From contig NZ_PCPG01000001.1 of the NCBI RefSeq assembly GCF_002979655.1, positions 1 through 64,000 on the forward strand: DNA of 64,000 nucleotides, read 5' to 3'. The notes under the pieces are model-generated. The model saw nothing but the letters and a program-made list of their open reading frames with translations. It was not told the origin of the DNA and made no database searches. The stretch comes from Microbacterium sp. MYb45. Lineage in GTDB: Bacteria > Actinomycetota > Actinomycetes > Actinomycetales > Microbacteriaceae. This document shows, in pieces, positions 23,762 to 33,225 of this stretch (position 1 is its first letter; every line of letters starts with the position of its first letter). Made by a program: the position numbers and the translations under genes.

Positions 23762-25201
23762 ATGACCATCGGGCACGACATCGCAGGCATCAGGGAAGAT
23801 GTCGATGGCCTCAGGGCGATCGATGTCGTCAGCCCGGCCGACGGCACCGTCATCGGCGCCGTCGTCGCAGGCGGCCCCGCGGACGTCGATCGCGCGGTGG
23901 CTGCGGCCGCGGACGCGTTCGGCAGCTGGTCCACGACGCCGATGGCGCAGCGGATCGCTTACGTAGAGGCGCTCGCCGAGGGGTTGGCGCGCCACCGTGA
24001 GCTTCTCGCCGCGACCCTCAGCGCCGAGATGGGCTCGCCGATCGCGTTCGCGCGTTCCGCTCAGGTCGGGGTCGCGATCGCCGACCTGAACATGCTCGCC
24101 GATGCTGCCCGCGCGCACGTCGAGCGGGAGGCGGTGTCGAACTCCCTCGTCGTCTCGGAGCCGGTCGGCGTCGTCGCCGCGATCACCCCGTGGAACTTCC
24201 CGCTGCACCAGATCGTGCTCAAGGTCGGCGCCGCCCTTCTCGCGGGCTGCACGGTGGTGCTCAAGCCCAGCGAGGTCGCCCCTCTCAACGCCGCGATCAT
24301 CGGGGACATCCTCCGCGAGATCGGATTGCCGGCCGGTGTCGTGAACATCGTGCACGGCGACGGCGCAGGAGTCGGCTCGCCCCTCGTCGCCCACCCGGGC
24401 GTCGACATGGTCACCTTCACCGGCTCACGCCAGGTGGGGGAGCAGGTGGCTCGCGCCGCGGCGGCGACCATCAAGAAGGTCGCTCTCGAGCTGGGCGGCA
24501 AGTCCGCCGCGATCGTGCTCGACGACGCACCGCTCGAGGAATCGGTGCGGGGAGTGCTCGCCTCGTGCTTCGCGAACGCCGGCCAGACCTGCGCCGCGCA
24601 GACCCGCGTCCTGGTACCGGAGAGCATGCGCGATGCCTGGCAGAAGGCCGCGCTCGAGGTCGCCGCGGGCTGGGCCCCCGGTGATCCGCGCGAGGAGGGG
24701 ACCGCGACCGGGCCCCTCGCCTCGGCTCTGCAGCGCGATCGCGTCCGGGCGCACATCGCCACGGCGATCGACGAGGGCGCGCAGGTGCTGACCGGCGGTC
24801 TCGATATCGTCGAACCGACGGCAGGCGGCGCCTACGTGCAGCCCACGATCTTCACCGATGTGACGCCGGACATGCGGATCTTCCACGAGGAGGTCTTCGG
24901 TCCGGTGCTCACGATCACCCCCTACGGCACGGTCGATGAGGCTGTCGACCTGGCCAACGACAGCGTCTACGGACTGTCGGGCGGCGTGTGGTCGAGCGAC
25001 CCTCGACGCGCCCTCGACATCGCTCTGCGCATGCGCACCGGGACCGTCGGCATCAACGGCGCAGGCCTCGATGTCGGTGCACCCTTCGGCGGATACAAGC
25101 AGTCGGGCGTCGGCCGGGAGTGCGGTGTCCACGGGTTCGAGGAGTTCCTCGAGCTCAAGTCGGTGATGGGCGCCGCTGCCCTCCTCGACGATCGCTCGTG
25201 A
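23762..25201 (+). CDS. NAD(P)-dependent aldehyde dehydrogenase
   Basis: A 479-residue aldehyde dehydrogenase. Catalytic Cys277 lies in NAGQTCAAQTR, general base Glu243 in ALELGGKS, and the cofactor region is AITPWNFPLHQIVLK with TFTGSRQVGEQV. C-terminal EEVFGPVLTI and PFGGYKQSGVGRE are standard. It should oxidise the aldehyde made by the preceding TPP enzyme to a carboxylic acid. It begins 1 bp after that gene. Substrate chain type cannot be read from sequence. Confidence 0.92.
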   Translation: MTIGHDIAGIREDVDGLRAIDVVSPADGTVIGAVVAGGPADVDRAVAAAADAFGSWSTTPMAQRIAYVEALAEGLARHRELLAATLSAEMGSPIAFARSAQVGVAIADLNMLADAARAHVEREAVSNSLVVSEPVGVVAAITPWNFPLHQIVLKVGAALLAGCTVVLKPSEVAPLNAAIIGDILREIGLPAGVVNIVHGDGAGVGSPLVAHPGVDMVTFTGSRQVGEQVARAAAATIKKVALELGGKSAAIVLDDAPLEESVRGVLASCFANAGQTCAAQTRVLVPESMRDAWQKAALEVAAGWAPGDPREEGTATGPLASALQRDRVRAHIATAIDEGAQVLTGGLDIVEPTAGGAYVQPTIFTDVTPDMRIFHEEVFGPVLTITPYGTVDEAVDLANDSVYGLSGGVWSSDPRRALDIALRMRTGTVGINGAGLDVGAPFGGYKQSGVGRECGVHGFEEFLELKSVMGAAALLDDRS

Positions 25202-25242
25202 AGTTACATACCCGAAACACCGGCGACACGAGCCAATAAAGA

Positions 25243-25262
25243 GTAATTCATAACATTCAATT
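25243..25262. promoter_or_regulatory. Possible GntR half-operator (copy 3) before the peptide importer
   Basis: TAACATTCAAT (25251-25261) on the plus strand matches the right arm of the palindrome at 22039-22063 at most positions; the left arm is poor. It lies in the 102-bp gap between the aldehyde dehydrogenase and the binding-protein gene, an AT-rich stretch suited to a promoter. Treated as a candidate only. Confidence 0.35.
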
Positions 25263-25303
25263 GGGTTGACCCGCACCGTGCGGAACCCGTGAGAGAGGAC
25301 ACC

Positions 25304-26878
25304 ATGAGACGCAGCATTGTCGCCGCGGCCGCCGTCGGCGTGACGGCCCTCGCCCTGTCCGGCTGCGCCGGTACGGCGGAGCCCGGGGGAGGAGAAGCAC
25401 AGACGATCAAGATCGCCGTGCAATCGGATCCCGGAACGCTCAACCCGATCACGAATGCGACGAACGCGAGTGAGTCCGTATCCACGTTCGGGTACGAGTC
25501 GCTGCTCTTCTACCCGACCGGGGAGGAGCCCCGAGGGCTGCTCGCGGATTCGTGGGAGTCGACCACGACCGGCGTGGAGTTCACGCTCAAGGACGGCATC
25601 CTCTGCGCCGACGGCACGCCGTTGACCGCGACCGATGTCAAGTCCACATTCGAGTACGCCGCGGCCGACGAGACGGGCTCGCCCTACAAGGGCGTGTACT
25701 TCCCGGCCGAGGGCCTCACGATCGAGGCGGACGACGATGCCCGCACGGTCACCTTCACCAGCGCGAACGCCCAGAGCTTCCTCGCCGAGACGATCGGCGC
25801 CCTGCCGATCGTGTGCGCGTCCGGTCTCGCCGACCCGGCCGTTCTCGACACCGAGTTCCACGGCACCGGCGCCTACGCGTTGAAGGCGTCCTCCCCGGGG
25901 CAGTCGTACACGTTCACGCTGCGTGACGACTACACCTGGGGTCCCGACGACACGACCAGCGAGACAGCGGGGCTGCCCGGCACGGTGGAGATCTCGATCA
26001 TCGAGAGCGACTCGACCGCCGCCAACATGCTCCAGACCGGCGAGGCCAACGTCGCAGAGGTCGGCGGCAGCGAGCGCGACCGGCTCGACAAGACCGAGTT
26101 CGCGAAAGAACTCGAGGTGCCGCTGCGCCCGGGGCTGATCTTCTTCAACCAGGCGGAGGGCCGGGTCGGCCACGATCTCGCCGTCCGTGAAGCTCTCGCC
26201 CAGGCTGTGGACCGCGAAGCCGTCGGACCTGTCGCCTCCGCGGGTCGCGGCGAGCAGATCACGACACTCGTGTCCGAGTTCGGCGCCGCGTGCACCGCGA
26301 TGGACAGCTCCGGCGCCATCCCCGACTACGACGTGGATGCTGCTGCTGCCGCACTCGACGCCGCGGGCTGGGTCGAGGGCGCCGACGGCATCCGCGCGAA
26401 GGACGGCAAGCCGCTGTCCATCCTGATGCTCTACCCGGCATCCGAGAGCCAGGGCGTCACCGCCGCGATCGAACTGCTGCAGACCGAGTTCAAGAAGATC
26501 GGTGTGGACGCGGTTCCCACCCCGTCCGCGTCCTACACCGACGTGATCTTCTCCGGCGGCGACTGGGACATCGTGTGGGCCCCGATCTTCACGAGCCTCC
26601 CGAGCGACTGGGCCGGCATCCTGGGCGGCGAGTTCCCGCCCAACGGCGGCAACTGGACCTACAACAGCAACCAGGAGTACTTCGACCTGGTGGGCGAGGC
26701 GCAGGCGCTGGCCGGAGCCGACTCGTGCGACGCCTGGCAGGCTGCGCAGGACTCCCTGTTCCGCAACCTCGAGGTGCTGCCCGTCTACTCGTCGACGTCG
26801 ACTTTCTACGGTGTCGGTGTGGAGTTCGGCATGTCGAAGAGCATCCTCGCTCCGACCACGATCCGCGTGACAGAGTGA
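25304..26878 (+). CDS. Peptide/oligopeptide ABC transporter substrate-binding lipoprotein
   Basis: A 524-residue family-5 solute-binding protein. Lipoprotein signal MRRSIVAAAAVGVTALALSG followed by Cys (lipobox LSGC). SBP_bac_5 features: LNPITNATNASESVSTFGYE, the ADSWESTTTGVEFTLKDGI segment, and VREALAQAVDREAV. The ATG at 25304 follows GAGAGGAC. The family binds di-/oligopeptides and other amide compounds. It is the receptor for the permease and ATPase genes that follow. Confidence 0.92.
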   Translation: MRRSIVAAAAVGVTALALSGCAGTAEPGGGEAQTIKIAVQSDPGTLNPITNATNASESVSTFGYESLLFYPTGEEPRGLLADSWESTTTGVEFTLKDGILCADGTPLTATDVKSTFEYAAADETGSPYKGVYFPAEGLTIEADDDARTVTFTSANAQSFLAETIGALPIVCASGLADPAVLDTEFHGTGAYALKASSPGQSYTFTLRDDYTWGPDDTTSETAGLPGTVEISIIESDSTAANMLQTGEANVAEVGGSERDRLDKTEFAKELEVPLRPGLIFFNQAEGRVGHDLAVREALAQAVDREAVGPVASAGRGEQITTLVSEFGAACTAMDSSGAIPDYDVDAAAAALDAAGWVEGADGIRAKDGKPLSILMLYPASESQGVTAAIELLQTEFKKIGVDAVPTPSASYTDVIFSGGDWDIVWAPIFTSLPSDWAGILGGEFPPNGGNWTYNSNQEYFDLVGEAQALAGADSCDAWQAAQDSLFRNLEVLPVYSSTSTFYGVGVEFGMSKSILAPTTIRVTE

Positions 26879-26882
26879 CAGG

Positions 26883-27905
26883 ATGACGTCGCAGATCGTG
26901 ACGCGGCCGAAGACCGTCGTGGTGGCCACCCCTCGGGGTGGTCGCCACGGCGGCGGCCGCTGGATCCCCTTCCTCCTCCGGCGCATCGGCCGGATGCTCA
27001 TCGCGATGTTCGTGATCGTGACGGCGGCGTTCGTCGTCCTCCGCGCCGCCGGGGGAGACCCGGTCCGCGCGGCACTCGGGCCGACCGCACCGGCATCCGT
27101 GGTGGCGGAGCGCCGGGCGCAGCTCGGGCTCGATGATCCTCTCATCGTGCAGTTCTGGAACTACCTGACCGGGATCGTGTTCCGTGGCGATCTGGGCGTC
27201 TCCCTGATCACCGGACGATCGGTGAACGAGCTGGTGGAGTATCGGCTCCCCGCCACCGTGCAGCTCGCCGGCATCGCGTTCATCGTGATCCTCCTCATCG
27301 CGATCCCCCTCGGGCTCGCCATCGCGATCCTCACCGCCGGCAACCGCCGTCGCCCCGTCGAGGTCGCCTTCACCTCGGTGACGGGCTTCTTCGCCGCCGT
27401 GCCGGAGTATCTGATCGGTGTCGCACTGCTGACGCTGTTCGCGATCACGATCCCGCTCCTCCCGGTCGCCGGCATCAGCGGCCCGCAGTCGTACATCCTC
27501 CCCGTCCTCGCGCTCGCGCTCGGCGCGTCGGCGTCGCTGTCCCGCATCGCTCGTGTCGAGGCGCTCAATGTGCTCAGCGACGACTACATCCGCACCGCGC
27601 GCTCCAAGCGGCTCCCGGCCGCGATGGTGTACTTCCGGCACGCCCTGCCGAACATGCTCACCGCCACCCTGACCCTCGGCGGCGCCCTGCTCGCGACGAT
27701 GATCGCCGGCAGCGTCCTGGTCGAGCGGGTCTTCAACTGGCCGGGCATGGGCAGTGCCTTCGTGCAGGCGATCATCACCAAGGACTACGGCATCGTGCAG
27801 GGGCTCGCGATCGTCTACGCGGCGATCATCCTCGTCGTGAACCTGCTGGTGGATGTGGTGCTCGCCATCCTCGACCGTCGTACGACCATTCTGGAGACCG
27901 CATGA
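26883..27905 (+). CDS. Peptide ABC transporter permease (DppB type)
   Basis: A 340-residue permease with a basic N-terminus, about six helices and the DppB/OppB features RAAGGDPVRAALGP, RSVNELVEYRLPATVQLA, the EAA-like region NVLSDDYIRTARSKRLP and the VLVERVFNWPGMGSAFVQAI segment. It starts 4 bp after the binding-protein stop. A GC hairpin lies in the first 60 nt of its coding sequence (CCACCCC 26926-26932, GGGGTGG 26935-26941). It overlaps the next gene by 4 bp. Confidence 0.92.
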   Translation: MTSQIVTRPKTVVVATPRGGRHGGGRWIPFLLRRIGRMLIAMFVIVTAAFVVLRAAGGDPVRAALGPTAPASVVAERRAQLGLDDPLIVQFWNYLTGIVFRGDLGVSLITGRSVNELVEYRLPATVQLAGIAFIVILLIAIPLGLAIAILTAGNRRRPVEVAFTSVTGFFAAVPEYLIGVALLTLFAITIPLLPVAGISGPQSYILPVLALALGASASLSRIARVEALNVLSDDYIRTARSKRLPAAMVYFRHALPNMLTATLTLGGALLATMIAGSVLVERVFNWPGMGSAFVQAIITKDYGIVQGLAIVYAAIILVVNLLVDVVLAILDRRTTILETA

Positions 27906-29827
27906 CCTCCTCGCACCGGCGGCGCACCTGGCTGCTGCAGTCCCCGATGGCGCTGATCTCGCTGACCTTCATCGCGATCTTCGCCCTCCTCGCCGTGTTC
28001 GCCCCGATGTTGTGGGGTACGCAGGCCGAGACCCCGTCGCCCGCCGACCTCCTCCAGCCACCGAGCGCCGAGCACCCTCTCGGCACCGACGCGCTCGGGC
28101 GGGACCTGCTGCTGCGCACGCTCGTGGCCACGCGGCTGTCGCTCGTGATGGCGCTGACCGCGACCGCTCTGGGTGCCGTGGCCGGGCTGATCCTCGGTGC
28201 GCTGCCGGTCGTCGCCGGTCCGCGCGTGCAGCGCATGTTCGGCTCGGTCATCAACACCTGGCTCGCCTTCCCGGTGCTGCTGGTCGCGATGCTCACAGTG
28301 ATCCTGCTCGGCACCGGCTCCACGACGGCCGTGATCGCGCTCGCGCTGACCATGACCCCCTCGTTCGCCCGCCTCGCACAGACCCTCTCCTCGCGCGTCG
28401 GGGGTTCGGAGTACCTGGCCGCGGCCCGCCTGCTCGGGGTGTCGAAGACGCGTCAGTTCACCCGCTACATCCTCCCCAACATCGCCGAGCCGGTGATCGT
28501 CAACGTCACGATCTCGATCGGCGGGGGACTCCTCGCCCTGTCGAGCCTCAGCTTCCTCGGCGTCGGCGTGCAGCCGCCCGAGTACGACTGGGGCCGCCTG
28601 CTCAGCGAGGGCTTCGAGCAGGTCTACAGCCAGCCGTCCGCGATCGTCGGGCCGGGTGTGATGGTCGTGCTCGCCGGAATCATGTTCGGCATGTTCGGCG
28701 AGGCGCTGGCCTCCCACATGCGCGGCCGGGGGCGCACCCGCACGCTCAGCGTCCGCGAGCTCGGCGATCCTGACCGCGTCTCCTCGACCACTGCCGTCGA
28801 GGAGCGGAGGGACGACGTGGAACCGCTGCTGGACGTTGCGGGCCTCAGCGTCTCCTTCCCCGGTGAGCACGGCTGGGTGCGCCCCGTGCAGGACGTCTCG
28901 TTCCGCATCGCACCCGGCGAGATCGTCGGCGTGGTCGGCGAGTCCGGCAGCGGCAAGAGCGTCACGATGATGGCGATCGCGCAGCTGGCTCCGGCCGGGG
29001 CCGCCGTCAGCGCGCAGCGCCTCACCTTCGCAGGAGAGGAGCTGTCCGGACTGTCGAGCGAGCGTGCGGCGAAGAAGCTCGGCACGAGGGTCGGTGTCGT
29101 GTTCCAGGACTCGCTCACCGCGCTGAACCCGGCGCTCCGCGTGGGCACGCAGCTTGCCGAGGTGCCGCGCGTGCACCAGAAGGCGACGCGGCGGGAAGCG
29201 GATGCCGCGGCCGTCGATGCCCTGGCAGCCGTGTCGATCACCGATCCGGCGCGTCGGGCCAAGCAGTTCCCGCACGAGTTCTCCGGTGGCATGCGCCAGC
29301 GTGCGCTCATCGCGATGTCGCAGATCGGGAAGCCGCGGCTGATCATCGCCGACGAGCCGACCACGGCGCTCGACGTCACGGTGCAGCAGCGGGTGCTCGC
29401 CCTGCTCCGCCGCGAGTGCGAGGAGACCGGGGCGGCGGCGATCGTCGTCTCGCACGACATCGCGGTGCTGGCCGAGCTCTGCCAGCGCATCCTGGTCATG
29501 TACGGCGGCCGCATCGTCGAAGACGTCGACGTCCGCCACCTCGCGGAACCCGAACGGCTGGCGCATCCGTACACCCGCGCGCTGGCGGAGTCGCTGCCGG
29601 ATCTCGACACCGACCGCACGGCACCGCTCGCGACGATCCCCGGTGAGCCACCGGACCTCGCGCAGCCGGTGGTCGGCTGCGCGTTCGCGCCGCGCTGCGC
29701 GTTCGCCACCGAGCTCTGCCGCACCGAGACCCCTCAGCTGGTCGCGCACGGCTCCGGCCGCGTGGCGTGCTGGCACCCGCAGGACGTGGGCGTGCACGAA
29801 GACGAATTCGCGAAGGCGGGTGCATGA
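27902..29827 (+). CDS. Fused peptide ABC permease-ATPase (DppC-DppD type)
   Basis: A 641-residue fusion. Residues 1-290 form a DppC-like permease (LGTDALGRDLLLRTLVATRL; EYLAAARLLGVSKTRQF; LSFLGVGVQPPEYDWG). Residues about 310-640 form an ATPase with Walker A GESGSGKS near residue 347, Q-loop FQDSLTALNP, signature FSGGMRQRALIAMSQ, Walker B LIIADEPTTALD, and the oligopeptide C-terminal region CAFAPRCAFATELC. Such fusions are common in actinobacterial dipeptide transporters. The linker (SVRELGDPDRVSSTTAVEER) is hydrophilic and there is no sign of a lost stop codon. Confidence 0.92.
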   Translation: MTSSHRRRTWLLQSPMALISLTFIAIFALLAVFAPMLWGTQAETPSPADLLQPPSAEHPLGTDALGRDLLLRTLVATRLSLVMALTATALGAVAGLILGALPVVAGPRVQRMFGSVINTWLAFPVLLVAMLTVILLGTGSTTAVIALALTMTPSFARLAQTLSSRVGGSEYLAAARLLGVSKTRQFTRYILPNIAEPVIVNVTISIGGGLLALSSLSFLGVGVQPPEYDWGRLLSEGFEQVYSQPSAIVGPGVMVVLAGIMFGMFGEALASHMRGRGRTRTLSVRELGDPDRVSSTTAVEERRDDVEPLLDVAGLSVSFPGEHGWVRPVQDVSFRIAPGEIVGVVGESGSGKSVTMMAIAQLAPAGAAVSAQRLTFAGEELSGLSSERAAKKLGTRVGVVFQDSLTALNPALRVGTQLAEVPRVHQKATRREADAAAVDALAAVSITDPARRAKQFPHEFSGGMRQRALIAMSQIGKPRLIIADEPTTALDVTVQQRVLALLRRECEETGAAAIVVSHDIAVLAELCQRILVMYGGRIVEDVDVRHLAEPERLAHPYTRALAESLPDLDTDRTAPLATIPGEPPDLAQPVVGCAFAPRCAFATELCRTETPQLVAHGSGRVACWHPQDVGVHEDEFAKAGA

Positions 29828-30627
29828 TGGCCGATCTCGTCATCGAGAACCTCGTGGTCACATTCGGCCGCGGGCCCCACGCCGTGAATGCGGTGGACGA
29901 CGTGTCGCTCACGGTGCCGCACGGCACGACGGTGGGGCTGGTGGGCGAATCCGGGTCGGGCAAGTCCACCGTCGCGCGCACGGTCGCGGGGCTCCAGAAG
30001 CCGACCTCGGGCCGGATCCTGCTCGACGGCAAAGACCTCGCGGTCGGACGCCGTGATCGCCGGGCCCACGCCCGAGACGTGCAGATGATCTTCCAGGACC
30101 CGTACTCGTCGCTGAACCCGCGCATGTCGGTGGGCGAGACCCTGGACGAGGCGCTGGCCACCCACGGCTCCGGCAACGCCAAGGCGCGTGCGGCCGGCGT
30201 CAAGGAGCTGCTCGAACTCGTGCGACTGAAGCCCGGTGTGTCGGAGCTGCATCCGTCGAGCCTGTCCGGCGGCATGCGGCAACGCGTCGCGATCGCCCGC
30301 TGCCTCGCGGTGAAGCCGCGCCTGATCATCGCGGATGAGATCACGTCCGCCCTCGACGCCTCGGTGCAGGGCGCGGTGCTCAACCTGATGCGCGACCTGC
30401 AGCGCGAGCTCGAGCTCTCGGTGCTGTTCATCACCCACAACCTCGCCGCGGTGCGCTACATCGCCGACACCACGGCCGTGATGCGCAGCGGCGAGATCGT
30501 CGAGCACGGCGATGCCGACGCGATCGTCACGAACCCGCAGCATCCCTACACACAGGCGCTCGTGGCGGCCATCCCGCGCATCCAGAACGCCGGCACCGAC
30601 AGCCTCCTCCATTCGATCGGATCCTGA
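29824..30627 (+). CDS. Peptide ABC transporter ATP-binding protein (DppF/OppF type)
   Basis: A 267-residue ATPase: Walker A GESGSGKST near residue 44, FQDPYSSLNPRMSVGETL, signature LSGGMRQRVAIARCL, Walker B LIIADEITSALDAS, and H-loop FITHNLAAV. ADEIT replaces the usual ADEPT/ADEPV, a conservative change of the Pro. ATG 29824 overlaps the upstream stop as ATGATGG. It completes a five-component importer with SBP, DppB, DppC-DppD fusion and DppF. Confidence 0.92.
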   Translation: MMADLVIENLVVTFGRGPHAVNAVDDVSLTVPHGTTVGLVGESGSGKSTVARTVAGLQKPTSGRILLDGKDLAVGRRDRRAHARDVQMIFQDPYSSLNPRMSVGETLDEALATHGSGNAKARAAGVKELLELVRLKPGVSELHPSSLSGGMRQRVAIARCLAVKPRLIIADEITSALDASVQGAVLNLMRDLQRELELSVLFITHNLAAVRYIADTTAVMRSGEIVEHGDADAIVTNPQHPYTQALVAAIPRIQNAGTDSLLHSIGS

Positions 30628-31812
30628 ATGACCCTGCTCGACGACGCTCAGGTCCTGCTGCCCGAGCTCGTGGCCCTGCGCCGCGCCATCCACGCCGACC
30701 CCGAGCTGGGTCTCGAGCTGCCGCGCACCCAGCGACGGGTGCTCGACGCGCTGGAGACCCTCGGACTCGAGGTGGTCCTCGGTGAGGGCCTGAGCTCGAT
30801 CGCCGCGGTCGTGCGCGGCGCGCATCCCGGACCGACCGTGCTGCTGCGTGCCGACATGGACGCGCTTCCGCTCGTCGAGGACACGGGGCTCGACTACGCG
30901 GCGACGGGGGAGCGGATGCACGCCTGCGGGCATGACCTGCACGTCGCCGGTCTCGTCGGAGCCGCGCACTTGCTGGCGGGGCGTCGCGAGGAGCTCCACG
31001 GCGATGTCCTGCTGATGTTCCAGCCCGGCGAGGAGCTCGGCGACGGCGCGAAGCGGATGCTCGCCGAGGGGCTCCTCGAGACCACCGGGTCCCGGCCGGT
31101 CGCGGCCTTCGGCATCCATGTCGTTCCCGGCGAGTACGGCGTGTTCTCGACCCGTCCCGGCGCGCTCATGGCCGGCGCGATCGAGGTCGAGATCACCATC
31201 ACGGGAGCCGGGGGCCATGCGTCGGCCCCGCACCTGACCCGCGATCCCGTGCCCGTCGCCGCCGAACTCGTCACCGCGCTGCAGACCTTCGTCACCCGCC
31301 GTTTCGACGTGTTCGATCCGGTCGTCCTCAGCGTCACGCAGTTGCATGCCGGGGGACCGGCCCGGAACATCATCGCCGATACCGCGACGCTCGTCGCCTC
31401 GGTGCGGGTGCTGTCGCACGAGTCGAGTGCGCGCGTGCAGGCGGAGCTCCCGGCGCTCGTCCGCGAGATCGCCGCCGCCCACGGTTGCACGGCCCAGGTC
31501 GATGTGACCGTGCTGTGCGCGCCCACCGTGAACGATGCCCGCGTGGTGGAGCGGGTGCGAGCCACGCTGCAGGGCCTCTTCGGCGACGAGCGCGTGTGGG
31601 AGACCGCGCACCCCGTGATGGGATCGGAGGACTTCTCCTTCGTGCTCGAACAGGTGCCGGGGGTGTTCCTGTTCCTGCGGGCGACGCCGGCGGAGGTCGA
31701 CCTCGAGACGGCGTCTCCGAACCACTCTCCGACGGTCGTGTTCGACGATGCTGTCCTCGCCGATCAGGCCGTGGCGCTCGCGGCTTTCGCGATGGAGACG
31801 CTCACGGCCTGA
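30628..31812 (+). CDS. M20 family metallopeptidase / amidohydrolase (copy 2)
   Basis: A 394-residue paralogue of the M20 enzyme at 19987-21168, with the same motifs: RADMDALPLVEDTGLDYAAT, RMHACGHDLHVAGLVGAA, LMFQPGEELGDGAKRML, GAGGHASAPH and NHSPTVVFDDAV. Likely a zinc-dependent hydrolase of N-acyl amino acids or dipeptides delivered by the importer. It directly abuts the ATPase stop codon, so it is the last gene of the importer operon. Confidence 0.9.
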   Translation: MTLLDDAQVLLPELVALRRAIHADPELGLELPRTQRRVLDALETLGLEVVLGEGLSSIAAVVRGAHPGPTVLLRADMDALPLVEDTGLDYAATGERMHACGHDLHVAGLVGAAHLLAGRREELHGDVLLMFQPGEELGDGAKRMLAEGLLETTGSRPVAAFGIHVVPGEYGVFSTRPGALMAGAIEVEITITGAGGHASAPHLTRDPVPVAAELVTALQTFVTRRFDVFDPVVLSVTQLHAGGPARNIIADTATLVASVRVLSHESSARVQAELPALVREIAAAHGCTAQVDVTVLCAPTVNDARVVERVRATLQGLFGDERVWETAHPVMGSEDFSFVLEQVPGVFLFLRATPAEVDLETASPNHSPTVVFDDAVLADQAVALAAFAMETLTA

Positions 31813-31833
31813 TCTGCAGCCTCGTCGGGCTCC

Positions 31834-33225
31834 TCAGCGGGTGAGGAAGGCGCGGAGGTCGGCGTTCAGGCGCACCGCGACCTCGGGGTCGCTGTACATC
31901 ATGTGCCCGGCGCGGTACCAGTGGGTCTCGGTGCGCTCGCGCGGCAACCCCCACTGCCGCAGCAGGTGGTCGGCCGCGCCGACGGTCGTCAGCGAGTCGT
32001 ACACGCCGGTGCCGATGAACAGTCGTCCGCGCGGTGTCTGCTTCATCCAGCGTGACAGCCGTGCCGGGTACGGGTACGTGCGGAACGGGGAGGGGCGTCC
32101 GTAGGCGACGAACCCCGCACCGCCCTGCTCGTCCCACTCCCAGTCGCGGCCCGCCTCCGGGTCGACCACGCGATACGGCTGCGCGGGGGCGGTGCCGAAG
32201 ACGTGTCGCATCAACTGCTGCAGTCCCGCCACGTACCGCGGGGAGAGTGCCACATCGGAGGGGTCGTGGTCGAGCTCACCGGAGCGGCGGTCGGCCGCCG
32301 GTGCGGAGTACCGACTGTCGGTCACTCCGAGCACGCGTCCGGGGAGCAGGCGCGAGCGGAAGTCCTGCTTGCTGACCCAGAGTCGATCGTCGGCGAGCTC
32401 GCCCGTGGGAATCCCGATCATCCGCGAGAGGCGCTCCGAGATCCCGGCACGCTCGTCGGCCGGCAGCTGGTCGCCCTGCAGCATCGCGAGGGCGAGGTCG
32501 CCTCGAGCGAAGTCCAGTGCCGCGGCGATCGCGTCCTCGACCGTCTCGTGTTCGCGGGAGCCGACGCCGTGATACCAGGCCGTCGCTGCCTTGTACGGCA
32601 GGTTCGCGAGCGCTCCGACCACGTTGCCCGGACGATCCAGCGTCTCCTGGATGTTGACGGCCTGCCCCAGCAGCACCATGCCGTCCAGCGGCGCGGTGTC
32701 TATGCTGTGCGATGAGGTCGCGAGGAATGCCGCACGCAGGGTGCCGTAGCTCTCTCCGAGGAAGAACTTCCGGGAGTTCCAGCGACCGTGCCTGTCGACC
32801 CAGTCCGAGATGGCGGCGGCGATGGCGTCGGCGTCTCCCTCCACGGAACGGAAGTCCGACGCATCGGCATCGTCGGCGAAGCCCCCGAACCCGGTACCGG
32901 GTGCGTCGAGGAACACCAGATCGGCGACGTCGAGGATCGTCGACGGGCTCTCCTCCACGCCGTAGGGAGGGAGCCCGTCGTCGGCGAGGTCGACGGGGAC
33001 GTGCGCGCGCATCGGCCCGATCCCGCTCAGGTGCAGATAGAGCGTCGACACCCCCGGACCGCCGTTGGTGAGGAACAGCACGGGGCGATCCGTGCCCTCG
33101 ACGATGTAGCTGAACGCCGAGATCCTCCCCTGGACTGCGCCGTCCGAGCGCCGCAGCGGGAGCTCCTCGAGGCGGGCGGTGTAGGCCAGGTCGCCGACCC
33201 GACCCGCGGCCCCGAGCCCGATCAT
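31834..33225 (-). CDS. S10-like serine carboxypeptidase / alpha-beta hydrolase (copy B)
   Basis: A 463-residue alpha/beta hydrolase of the bacterial S10-like group. Oxyanion-region LFLTNGGPGVS, LVFLDAPGTGFGG, nucleophile Ser159 in FFLGESYGTLRAAFL, and late catalytic His in RAGHMMYSD. No signal peptide, so cytoplasmic. The ATG at 33225 overlaps the upstream S10 gene by ATGA; an open frame extending further upstream only mirrors that gene. It probably removes C-terminal residues from imported peptides. Confidence 0.8.
   Translation of the reverse strand: MIGLGAAGRVGDLAYTARLEELPLRRSDGAVQGRISAFSYIVEGTDRPVLFLTNGGPGVSTLYLHLSGIGPMRAHVPVDLADDGLPPYGVEESPSTILDVADLVFLDAPGTGFGGFADDADASDFRSVEGDADAIAAAISDWVDRHGRWNSRKFFLGESYGTLRAAFLATSSHSIDTAPLDGMVLLGQAVNIQETLDRPGNVVGALANLPYKAATAWYHGVGSREHETVEDAIAAALDFARGDLALAMLQGDQLPADERAGISERLSRMIGIPTGELADDRLWVSKQDFRSRLLPGRVLGVTDSRYSAPAADRRSGELDHDPSDVALSPRYVAGLQQLMRHVFGTAPAQPYRVVDPEAGRDWEWDEQGGAGFVAYGRPSPFRTYPYPARLSRWMKQTPRGRLFIGTGVYDSLTTVGAADHLLRQWGLPRERTETHWYRAGHMMYSDPEVAVRLNADLRAFLTR

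Noticed and set aside
24425..27145. A 906-codon minus-strand frame opposite the aldehyde dehydrogenase and peptide-binding genes
   Set aside because: Low-complexity composition and no motifs; the plus-strand genes are complete and well matched.
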